Shown: piece after piece, positions 56,012-64,000 of the stretch
Position numbering within the stretch: the stretch's first letter is position 1
How the letters are laid out: the number at the start of each line of letters is the position of its first letter
Assembly (NCBI RefSeq): GCF_000149955.1
Contig: NC_030990.1
Span: forward strand, 4,143,482 to 4,207,481
Origin: Fusarium oxysporum f. sp. lycopersici 4287
Taxonomy: Eukaryota > Ascomycota > Sordariomycetes > Hypocreales > Nectriaceae
Length of the DNA: 64,000 nt
Direction: 5' to 3'
Position numbers and translations under genes: made by a program
Notes under the pieces: model-generated
What the model saw: only the letters and a program-made list of their open reading frames with translations
The model's database searches: none
Told to the model about the DNA's origin: nothing

Positions 56012-57908
56012 ATGTCCGTCGACCTCGTCTTTCAGTCATGGTACAAGGGCGATGATGCGAGTAAGCAATCACTAGCCAATGAAACACTTCATACAAGCTT
56101 ACTCCGTGAGGTAAAGCGGGTATAGCGCAAGAGGCCTTCAAGTCGGTTAAGAAACACTTTGAACAGAGCAATTCGTTGAGCGGTGACGAGAAGGCTCTTT
56201 TGGGGAAGAAGTCGTCGTTACAAGACGTTGAAAAGGCAGTCAGCGATGCTTTCGCAAAGTACGAAGCTAAGAGCGAAGCCTCTAAAACACGGAAATGGCT
56301 GCAAAAGGCTTCTGAATCAATATGCCATTATGGTCAAGTACTCGATGTCTTTGTTCAGCATCATCCTGAATACGTCTCCTTGGCCTGGGGACTGATGAAG
56401 GTGATGTTTATCGTAAGTTGGCTTAGTCTTCGCGCTGGACCCCGATATCTCACCATCCTATACTAGAGCGTGGTCAATCATGGCGAGACACTCAAACTAC
56501 TGTCGAAATCACTTTATGAGGTGGCCCAGCGTCTTCCACGCATCGAACATCTATCTGCCCTGTATCCGGCCCAAGAACATGAAGCTAGCCATGGAAAGCC
56601 TCTACTCTTGCATCATGGAGTTTTTACTAATAGCTCACTCATGGTGCAATGAGTCAAAATTCAAACATATTTACCACAGCTTCACAAGACCACACGAGTT
56701 GCGATACAGCGATCTCTTACAGAGGATAGGCACTTGCACGGACAACATCAACGAACTTGCGACCGTGGGGTCACAGACTGAGCTTCGAGTTATGCATAAC
56801 ACCCAGTCATCGAAGCTCAACGAAATCATCTTAAGTTTGCAGACCAGTGAGAAGACTAGGCAAGCACAAATAGATGGCCTCAATTGCGCTATTTCGAGAT
56901 TGGAGATTTCGAGTCGAGACCATGGCAGGAAGCTCGACTTGATCATGCAGTGGCTCGAGGCTTCTGGGTTGACAATTAACGACTTTTTAACAAAGATAGA
57001 GAGTATGTGACATTCCAAAATGAGTTCAAGGTCTTTTTTCTGACGTGTATCCAGCTTTTCACTCTATTCAGACAAGTGCGCAACTGGATACCAACCAAAA
57101 GCTCTCCTCTCTGCAGTTATCCCAAGCATTGGCAACCTTCTCTCAGAGCCTTGAAGATCCCAAGTCCTTGTATAAACACCACCTATTCCTTCGCAATCGA
57201 CGGGCGTCGGGTAGAGGAGCAGCAATATCCACCAATGAGTTCTGGTTGTCTCCAAAACTCGCCAGATGGTCCTCTTGTCCACATTCTTCCCTCACCATCA
57301 TCAGGGGCAGCTTCACGACCCGCTGGGCGATCCAGGATTTCGCAATAGATATCATTCAAGCAGTTACCATGATGAGCATACCAGCGCTTTGGGTTTTGGG
57401 TAGTGTAAACAAGACGAGCCCCAATGCAATGCTAAGTCCAGCGGATTTGGTGAGATATCTGACGTATCAAGCGTTGCAAGTTGAGGGAACAGTTATGACA
57501 GAAAAGCAAATGTCGTTACGACATTCGCAACTCGAGGAGGCCAAAACTAGTCAAGATTGGCTCACATTCTTCAAGCTAATCATCCAAGACTTGGGAGGGC
57601 AGATTTATATCATCGTTGATCTTGCAACAGTGAGTCCTGGTCCGAAAGGATCTGGCCAAGTCAGCTTGATCTACCAACTCAACGAGATGTTAAAAGAGCT
57701 GAGCAACAAGGGATCACACAAGAGATCGCGAACAAAAGTCAAGATTATTTTGCTTGTCTATGACTATAACTGGATGAGCTTGATCCCGAGGGAAATTTAT
57801 GATCATCTTGTCCCAGTTAAGATATCTGGAACTAAAGGACTGCAGGGCAGAAGAATGCGGACAGCCGTTCATACACGGATTCTACCAAGACAGAGAGCAA
57901 AGGTATAA
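56012..57908 (+). pseudogene. STAND/NACHT-type fungal protein with a one-base frameshift
   Basis: Exons 56012-56060, 56111-56412, 56467-57002 and 57055-57908 share consistent phases, but exon 3 is read in two frames. The first half, SVVNHGETLKLLSKSLYEVA...IEHLSALYP, stops making sense at a GCCC run (56569-56572). Dropping one C continues as AKNMKLAMESLYSCIMEF, then FTRPHELRYSDLLQRI, then coiled-coil sequence. The N-terminal region (VDLVFQSWYKG, KHFEQSNSLS, CHYGQVLDVFVQHHPEYVSLAWG) is of the kind found at the N-terminus of fungal NACHT/STAND proteins. The last exon has TIIRGSFTTRWAIQDFAIDII, LTYQALQVEG and QIYIIVDLATVSPG. No P-loop was found, so it is not a complete NTPase. A sequencing error is the alternative to a true pseudogene. 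Confidence 0.68.
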
Positions 57909-58205
57909 TTAAAGCAGCAATAATAATCTTAGATTAAGCACCTCCAGATGATACAAACAGAATAGGTAAAATGATAAGATCTGACGCGAGGCGCAATGTC
58001 ATGACTCAAATACATGTATATAAGTCAATAAATATTAAGCTTCAACTCTTATCATGCAATACGAGAAATTCATTCTCTCACTGCCTGCTACATCGTGTCC
58101 ATAGTCAGGCTGACTCTATCTTGCAGTGCTCACGCGGCACAGTTGCAATTGGTTCGGTGAAGTGACTCAGCCAAGGCAGGCTACTTTATAAAACACCACA
58201 TATCC
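57909..58205. other. Short intergenic region, no gene seen
   Basis: 297 bp between the STAND-type gene and the acidic protein gene, both on +. Confidence 0.45.
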
Positions 58206-59822
58206 ATGTCACCAACCAACATAACTCTCAACGATTATATCCACAAGTTCAACATGGCACATCATGCAGAAAAGCTACCTTGGGAGGCTCTCGCCTCGGT
58301 ATTTGAGCTGAGACGTACCAATCCTTGTCAACATGGCGCATACAACCTCCACGCCCGTATACAACCAGACAGCAAAACAAAACTCGCCAACTTTGTTCAA
58401 ATCTTTATGCAGAGTGTCGCTGAAGATGCAGCTCAACAACGCAAGCAGTATCCAGAGAAATACGACGTCCCCGACGAGAATGAAGTAATCATTTCAGATG
58501 AAGCGGCAACCAAAATTGAATCAACAGTCTGGCGGTGGCATCCTGAGGAATATTGGCCAGATGATGATGACGACCTCGATGTCTTCAAACAACCAACTGC
58601 TGGAAAACTATGCCCTCACATAGACGAGTCTGATAAGTGCGGATGCGTCTTGCCCTTCAGAGAACGCAAGATGTCTGCGTTCCAGCGACAGCAAATCCCC
58701 AACGACTGTTACGAGTTTGATACATACAACCTCGAATCATTCCGCAATGTCGAAGTTGTTAAGACTTTAATACTCCACGGAGAGATGGACCCAATACTTC
58801 GTTCATGCGCATACGAAGGTTCTCATCTAGCGAAATGGTGGGAGCATCAAGAATGCCAGTGCACATCAGCGACTCTCGGATGGAGAAGAATATGTGAAAA
58901 TGGAATCAAGATGTACATGATACTCAACCTTCTACGCTACTTTCCTCAAACATGGGATGAGAACGGATCCCCTGTTGACGATTATCGCAAGTTGAAGGCA
59001 TACCAGCAAGCAGCCCGATGGTGTACAGAATCTGGATATAAAAGCGATATCGCGACATACCCGCATAGGGACTTTCTTGGTATCAGGAAAAACCAGTTCA
59101 GGTGTTATCCTCGACCCCTTGATGTCTCCCGTTGGAAACACGTTATGAGGTTCGATCAATTTGGTTTCGAAAGATATCAGAAGGGTTTGACCTATTTCGA
59201 CGACTCTGATTATGAACCGATTACCAAATATAGCGAGAAACCTGGCATCAAGTCGGGCGAAGAGTCTGATGACGATTCTGAAGCCGAATCTAGTGATGAT
59301 TCAAGCGATGAATCCAGTGGTGAGTCCAGTGATGAGTCTGAAGAGGAAGATCCTGAAGAGGTCAGAAATCGCTTCTATAAGCTCGAGTTCTATCCATATG
59401 GTCTCATGTCCTACGAAGACTTCCTCAACTTCGAAAAGCCTATGGGCTTCCAACCTCTCCCATCAGATATAAAACACGTCCGCTGGATCCTCTGTCAGCA
59501 AGGCCTTCCAGTTGAATTGTCCGACTGTATCCTCGAACACGCTGATTACACCCCTCGAGGAAGACTGCCAGTACCTGGAAAACCACTGCATCCTCAATGT
59601 ACGGATGAACTGGGCCGCTACCTTGAACATTGCTGGCAACTTATTGTTAGATGCTACATGTTAGGTCATGAACTCAGAGATAAGATGGACATTGAGGCTC
59701 TGGTACGGGAAGAGGTGAAAGACTTCGTCTATGAGCTGTTCAAGTGTGAATGTGATGGTGCGTACGAGCTTCTTTATGGGTTTGATGCGGAACCCCCCGA
59801 GGACTCTGAGGTTGAGAGTTAG
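58206..59822 (+). CDS. Acidic protein of unknown function
   Basis: Intronless, 538 residues, no signal peptide or membrane helix. Acidic overall, with an aspartate run near residue 120 (DDDDDLDVF) and a Ser/Asp/Glu block at about 350-385 (SSDDSSDESSGESSDESEEE) that looks like a casein-kinase-2-type substrate. Several cysteines and histidines occur in CPHIDESDKCGCVLPF (about 136-151) and HQECQCTSATLGW (about 217-230), which might bind a metal, but the spacing matches no zinc motif I know. The rest seems a globular, Trp- and Tyr-rich fold. I do not recognise the family. Start at 58206; a second Met at 58254 is possible. Confidence 0.72.
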   Translation: MSPTNITLNDYIHKFNMAHHAEKLPWEALASVFELRRTNPCQHGAYNLHARIQPDSKTKLANFVQIFMQSVAEDAAQQRKQYPEKYDVPDENEVIISDEAATKIESTVWRWHPEEYWPDDDDDLDVFKQPTAGKLCPHIDESDKCGCVLPFRERKMSAFQRQQIPNDCYEFDTYNLESFRNVEVVKTLILHGEMDPILRSCAYEGSHLAKWWEHQECQCTSATLGWRRICENGIKMYMILNLLRYFPQTWDENGSPVDDYRKLKAYQQAARWCTESGYKSDIATYPHRDFLGIRKNQFRCYPRPLDVSRWKHVMRFDQFGFERYQKGLTYFDDSDYEPITKYSEKPGIKSGEESDDDSEAESSDDSSDESSGESSDESEEEDPEEVRNRFYKLEFYPYGLMSYEDFLNFEKPMGFQPLPSDIKHVRWILCQQGLPVELSDCILEHADYTPRGRLPVPGKPLHPQCTDELGRYLEHCWQLIVRCYMLGHELRDKMDIEALVREEVKDFVYELFKCECDGAYELLYGFDAEPPEDSEVES

Positions 59823-60331
59823 ACAATGGGCCACCTTCTTTCAATTATGTATTGTGTTAATCTCTAAGCGCCTTGTCTGTTGTTTTCTGTACATTGCGTT
59901 TGCGGGAAGTCGAGAGAGTGGGAAAATGACTAGATGACCAAAGTATTCAAATACCAACTGACAAGCGATTTTGACAACGTCTTCTACACAAATTCTCAAG
60001 AATGAGCTTTACTGACTTTGTTGGGGATTAGGTAAGAATGCTCCGGTCATTGTCTCAGCATTCCGGCAATCTCTATGGTTTTCGGGTATCACTACTTTAC
60101 AGGGGTCGCGTTGAACGAATTATAAGCCCTGTTGCCTTGGGCCCTGATGTACAGTTGGAGAATTACATTTTTGGGTTTTTGGCACAGGCAGAAATGCATT
60201 GACTTTAGTCCGGTGACTGCCTTAACTCACGCTCAGACGGAGGAATCGCGATGGTCTTCAGTCCTCTCCTTTCCATAACCCGTGATGACGACAAGACTGA
60301 ATATCAACACTCACCATTCCTGATCCTCACC
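59823..60331. other. Intergenic region before the F-box gene
   Basis: About 510 bp, no gene seen. The frame is open from 60251, but the F-box match begins at the ATG at 60332, which is taken as the start. Confidence 0.45.
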
Positions 60332-61972
60332 ATGGTAGCGCTTCCTAACGAGGTCTTGCATCAAATATTTGCCGAACTAGAGGATCGACTGCCTCTAGAA
60401 AGATGGCATATGTATGGAGCTCATTTGGACCATCAAGGCTCAGCCACGCTCCGCAACCTCTGCCTGGTCTGTCGCCAATTCCGACACATCGCACAACCTT
60501 TACTATATCGGACCGTTATTACTGAAGGTCGCGATAGCGCAAGAACTGTCGAGACTCTTCTTCTTAGAACGTTCGTCGAGGACCCGCATCTTGGAGAGCA
60601 AGTTCGCACCGTTTCTTTAATAGACAATGCTGACCATTCAGCCAAAATGGACGTATTGGGGGAAGCTGCAAGGAAAGAGATCATTCGGTCAGCGTGGAAG
60701 GGTTTGAGCCTTCCACCTGCCCTAAAACGTTACATGAAGGAAAATCATCATATGTCTTGTGGCTTTGCTGCTCTCATCATAGCATATATGCCTCTTGTGC
60801 AGGTTGTCGATTGCACTACAGAAGGCCTGGCAGTCCCGTTCTATTGGCTGTTGAGTACAAGGACGGATATGAGAAGGCCAGTATGTCCTATTGATCCTCG
60901 AAGTATTTTTTTTAACTACGAAGATGAGGATGGAGGCATTGAAGACCAAGGTATTTCGAAGGCTACATTTGCAAACTACTGCTTTCCAAACCTTACCGAC
61001 GTTCGTATCAGGGCGGTGGTCGGTGAAAAGGACATCCAGAGCGCTTGGGTGATCGAAGATCTAATTTTCAATCCTTCGCTCAAAATACTACGGACATTCG
61101 GCACCGCCTGGTATGGCGAGGAACTCTCTTGCTTTAAATGGCCTGCACACAAGAACTACAACCTGGAGTATTTAGACCTCATGGAAACATACATTGACGC
61201 CGAGGGGCTAATGACAGTTCTCACGCGCTGTCCGAATCTAACGGGAATAGCGATAAGGTTGCCTGACGAGTACAGGAAGCTGCTGGATCAATACGAAACG
61301 GAAGACAGTGAAAACGCTGATTGCATCATCAACCTCGATGACTTCGGGAACGTTCTTCGAAAATTTGGTCAAAATCTCGAAGAGGTCGATTTCAACACTT
61401 TCTTTTATGACAGCTATAGCGCAGACTATCTGTGTCGAAGCCCGATTTCAGGAATAATTGGTTCCCTCCGAGAGCTCAAATCCCTGCGACACCTCAAACT
61501 CAGCAAAGAAGCGCTAATCGGAGGCAGTGAGTCGCTCTTGCGATTGAGTGATGTTCTACCGGAATCAATTGAAACTCTTTATCTGCATTGTGGTAAAGTT
61601 TACGAGCTAGAGGATTGGGTCGAGTTTGAACGTGAGCTGTATAAACAGGAAGTTTACAAACTGCTTCTCGACGGTATGCCTAATCTCCGCGAGATTCGGA
61701 TGGAGAGATACGATGATTGGCATGAGTTTGGTCAGTACAATCCAAATCTTGATGATGTTTCGTATTTCGATGCTGATGATCCAGAAGATTATTGTAATCC
61801 AGAGGAGTTGGATTACTTTCGGAGTGAATATATCTATCCGAAGGAGGCCGAGTGGCCAGCTGAGCTGCATGTCAATGGCTGGGATGTGGACATAGTTGAG
61901 GCGCGCCTTTATGAGATATGTGGAAGGCCAGCGTGTAACCGCAACATTATCACTCTGTCAAGGAAGACATGA
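60332..61972 (+). CDS. F-box protein with leucine-rich-repeat-like C-terminus
   Basis: Substrate adaptor for SCF ubiquitin ligase, or an F-box protein of unknown role. 546 residues from the ATG at 60332 (CACCATGGTAG context); the frame is open 27 codons further upstream. The F-box is at about 2-50 (LPNEVLHQIFAEL, NLCLVCRQFRHIAQPLLYRT). The rest shows irregular leucine-rich repeats: LEYLDLMETYIDAEGLMTVL, LTGIAIRLPDEYR, LKSLRHLKLSKEAL, IETLYLHCGKVYEL, MPNLREIRMERYD. These expanded families in filamentous fungi have mostly unknown targets. The gene is intronless. Confidence 0.85.
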   Translation: MVALPNEVLHQIFAELEDRLPLERWHMYGAHLDHQGSATLRNLCLVCRQFRHIAQPLLYRTVITEGRDSARTVETLLLRTFVEDPHLGEQVRTVSLIDNADHSAKMDVLGEAARKEIIRSAWKGLSLPPALKRYMKENHHMSCGFAALIIAYMPLVQVVDCTTEGLAVPFYWLLSTRTDMRRPVCPIDPRSIFFNYEDEDGGIEDQGISKATFANYCFPNLTDVRIRAVVGEKDIQSAWVIEDLIFNPSLKILRTFGTAWYGEELSCFKWPAHKNYNLEYLDLMETYIDAEGLMTVLTRCPNLTGIAIRLPDEYRKLLDQYETEDSENADCIINLDDFGNVLRKFGQNLEEVDFNTFFYDSYSADYLCRSPISGIIGSLRELKSLRHLKLSKEALIGGSESLLRLSDVLPESIETLYLHCGKVYELEDWVEFERELYKQEVYKLLLDGMPNLREIRMERYDDWHEFGQYNPNLDDVSYFDADDPEDYCNPEELDYFRSEYIYPKEAEWPAELHVNGWDVDIVEARLYEICGRPACNRNIITLSRKT

Positions 61973-62985
61973 ACGGACTCTGCTTAGGCCCAGCTTGATG
62001 CAGATCAAGGACGGGGCGCTCGACTGAGATGTTGCATGCAACCTTGTGGCCCATGTCCTGTCATCTGTAGCCTATCATAAAATACAAGTCATCGAACTCG
62101 CTAATCTGATCCCCTGATCTTTGTTCCCTCCTCAAAATACGTCGATACAAGATGTTAAAGTGCGAGAAGAGAGATCTTACTTATGGCGTGATGGGCGCAG
62201 AAGAGCACAGTTCACTTCAAGCCGTTATTACTATAAAACAAGATGAATGCATCTTACCTGATAGAGCCCTCAAATAATAATCCAGGACATCATCATGGGT
62301 GTACTTCGGTGGTAATATTCCCGGTAGATATGATCACTAATACGGAGAGCATTGCGAGGTCATAGCATACATGCGAGGTCATAGCATGCATCGGAGTGGC
62401 AGCATGAAATCAACACATCATAACCAAGTGGAATAAGACCTTACCTATACAAGTAACGTGCATGAAACCATATCTGTAGCCAGCAAATAATGCAGCATCT
62501 TTCTTGGAGCTAGTCTCAAACCACCATGACATACGTCTTATCCGAACAGTCACAAAAGCCACCTTGCCTGCCGGAACCAAAATGCGAACCAAAATCCCAA
62601 GGACCAACACAAAAACGCAAGCAAAAATCTCGCTGCAGTCATCTTTATCAGCTATGGCAGCCTAGCCCAGCCTGCATCAACACACCCCCTCATCCCAAAC
62701 CTCACCCGCCATTGGTCAACCATCGGCTAACTGACCTAGATACAGTTACATCGAAGCCCGCGTCCTAACCAGTTTCCTCTGCAGATAACAAAGAAGTTGG
62801 GGGCCGTTGGTCTATAGGGCTGTTGGTACAGTGAAACAAAAGTGTATCAGCAGATGCTCATGATGGTTGCCTCTTGTGGGACGGGACGGATGTTTCAAAA
62901 AGGGTGTCATGGCCCCCGATTTTGCTTTTTTCTTTTTTGCACTTTCTGTTGTGAATAACTTCACTTTTGCCTTTTATTCTTCAAT
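61973..62985. other. Intergenic region, no gene seen
   Basis: About 1 kb between the F-box gene and the single-pass protein. It contains a two-copy 19-bp tandem repeat at 62353-62390. A short frame at 62526-62768 has no family character. T-rich sequence near 62920-62960 lies just before the next gene. Confidence 0.45.
62353..62390. repeat. Two-copy 19-bp tandem repeat
   Basis: TGCGAGGTCATAGCATACA then TGCGAGGTCATAGCATGCA, differing at one base. A recent local duplication or small repeat. Confidence 0.75.
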
Positions 62986-63489
62986 ATGGGAGTTCCCCAC
63001 ATAAATGCCCGCCAAGAGGTGCAGGTTATAACGCAGACTGTTTACCTCCCCACGACCACTTACACCACGCAAGTCACGCTAGGTGTAGCTTCGGCTCCAG
63101 CCACGGACCGTCCCGTCGTGACGTCTCAACACAGCGGCGATGGGCTGAGCAGTGCACAAATCGGAGCAATAATCGGATCCATCGTTGGAGTTTTTGTGCT
63201 CGCTTTTGTTGTGGTATGTTGCTGCCGAAGACCGAAGCAGCCCAAGAAGCGGAGGAGTTATCGAAGTAGTTATGCGGATTTTTCAGATGGTTGGTCTGAG
63301 AGGATGCCGCATGAGGGCTGGACGAGGCCTGTGCCTATTCCTGTTGCTAGACCTGTCCCTGTTCAGTTTCCGTCGCCGGTTGTGCAGAGGGAGCAGATTC
63401 CAGGGGGGCCGAAGTTTCCGACTTATAGGGCGATTCCTATTCCTAACCCGAGAAGGGGAGAGAATCCACCGAGGACATATTGGCGATAG
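62986..63489 (+). CDS. Single-pass membrane protein, unknown function
   Basis: Intronless, 167 residues. A Thr/Val-rich outer part (TVYLPTTTYTTQVTLGVAS) resembles the O-glycosylated ectodomains of fungal wall sensors, but there is no signal peptide at the N-terminus (MGVPHINAREQ-like, polar). A single hydrophobic helix follows (AQIGAIIGSIVGVFVLAFVV, about 57-77) and then CCCRRPKQPKKRR, a strong stop-transfer signal. The tail is proline-rich (RPVPIPVARPVPVQFPSP; IPIPNPRRGENPP). Orientation is probably N-out. Similar single-TM Pro-tailed proteins are common in fungi; I do not assign a family. Confidence 0.72.
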   Translation: MGVPHINARQEVQVITQTVYLPTTTYTTQVTLGVASAPATDRPVVTSQHSGDGLSSAQIGAIIGSIVGVFVLAFVVVCCCRRPKQPKKRRSYRSSYADFSDGWSERMPHEGWTRPVPIPVARPVPVQFPSPVVQREQIPGGPKFPTYRAIPIPNPRRGENPPRTYWR

Positions 63490-63799
63490 GCTGTCATGTC
63501 TGCCAGCAGAATAGTTACGTGATGAATGAGTTATGAGAAATGTGAAATGAAGGGCACGACGAATGAAATGGGTGGTGATGGGGAACGAGACTATTGTTCA
63601 GTCAAGGCGTCAGATGGGAGGCATTTACGATCAGCAAGCGAGCGAGCGAGCATTTTCATCCATTATCCACGACATTTAATAAAGCATAATGAATATCGCA
63701 TAGTCAAACACATTCATATAATATATACACTAATTCATCATCATCATAATCTCATCATCTCTCGTCCCATTCCTCTCCGCCAACGCTTTCTTGCCATGC
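63490..63799. other. Intergenic region between convergent genes
   Basis: 310 bases, AT-rich near 63680-63745. It holds the 3' UTRs of the single-pass protein (+) and the partial gene on the minus strand. Confidence 0.5.
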
Positions 63800-64000
63800 T
63801 TAGACAACAACCTTTGTCTTATGGTTACACTTATGCGCATTGCTAGCAAGAGTCTTCTTCTTCTGCCACTGCTCGAAGCGCGCAGCAACAGCCCTCTTGC
63901 TCTTGGGGTTAGCGGAGGTCTTGTCTCGTGGAGGAACGCCCTTCAGGCTAAGAGCGAACTGGGCAGCAGCACGGCCAGCAGTCTTGGTGTTGAGAGTCAG
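63800..64000 (-). CDS. 3' end of an unrecognised gene, cut by the window edge
   Basis: 66 codons and a TAA at 63802-63800. The visible C-terminus is basic: LTLNTKTAGRAAAQFALSLK, then GVPPRDKTSANPKSKRAVAA, ending with a lysine block (QWQKKKT), HKCNHKTK and VVV. Codon use (GCC, CGC, AAG) suggests a well-expressed gene. Start, upstream exons and family are outside the window. Confidence 0.7.
   Translation of the reverse strand: MTLNTKTAGRAAAQFALSLKGVPPRDKTSANPKSKRAVAARFEQWQKKKTLASNAHKCNHKTKVVV

Noticed and set aside
62526..62768. 80-codon frame with Pro/Lys/Gln-rich sequence
   Set aside because: Low-complexity composition only and no gene context.

Overview
The window reads as a filamentous ascomycete genome, most likely Fusarium or a close Hypocrealean relative. 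Short 46-70 nt introns with GTAAGT-type donors interrupt many genes, coding and intergenic DNA alternate on both strands, and the gene set is typical of these fungi: an OPT transporter, a Zn2Cys6 regulator, a berberine-bridge-type oxidase, a large catalase, a phosphoketolase, a CBM18 chitin deacetylase, STAND/NLR-type proteins and an F-box protein. The genus is an inference from gene content. No rRNA, tRNA or CRISPR array was seen. One run of Ns (52428-52850) interrupts a gene.

Layout. 0.8-7.7 kb: ferric reductase, a four-helix membrane protein and an oligopeptide transporter, all on +. 7.7-17 kb: a long intergenic stretch leading into a basic, low-complexity protein that has an ATG-free leader, then methionine aminopeptidase 2 and a PHO80-like cyclin on -. 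17-22.5 kb: gene-poor DNA holding the relic of an NB-ARC/TPR (NLR-like) gene. 22.5-36 kb: metabolism, with a thiamine-diphosphate enzyme, a broken FAD oxidase, a Fic AMP-transferase, a large catalase and a phosphoketolase; the last two are divergent across about 1 kb. 36.7-47.2 kb: a small helical protein, then a nucleotide-sugar 6-dehydrogenase, a secreted chitin deacetylase and a chitin-synthase-like glycosyltransferase. 47.9-52.2 kb: a Zn2Cys6 regulator followed by an amino-acid/choline-type permease. 52.3-62 kb: an AAA+ ATPase, a STAND-type protein with a one-base frameshift, a large acidic protein of unknown function and an F-box protein. 63-64 kb: a single-pass membrane protein and the 3' end of an unrecognised gene.

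How genes may work together. The dehydrogenase, deacetylase and glycosyltransferase at 38.0-47.2 kb could make and modify an amino-sugar or uronic-acid polymer. The regulator and permease just beyond could belong to the same programme. This is inferred from order and family only. Catalase and phosphoketolase may share a stress- or carbon-responsive intergenic region. The window also carries three disabled genes of recognisable families (FAD oxidase, NB-ARC/TPR, STAND), which suggests accessory genes are turning over here.
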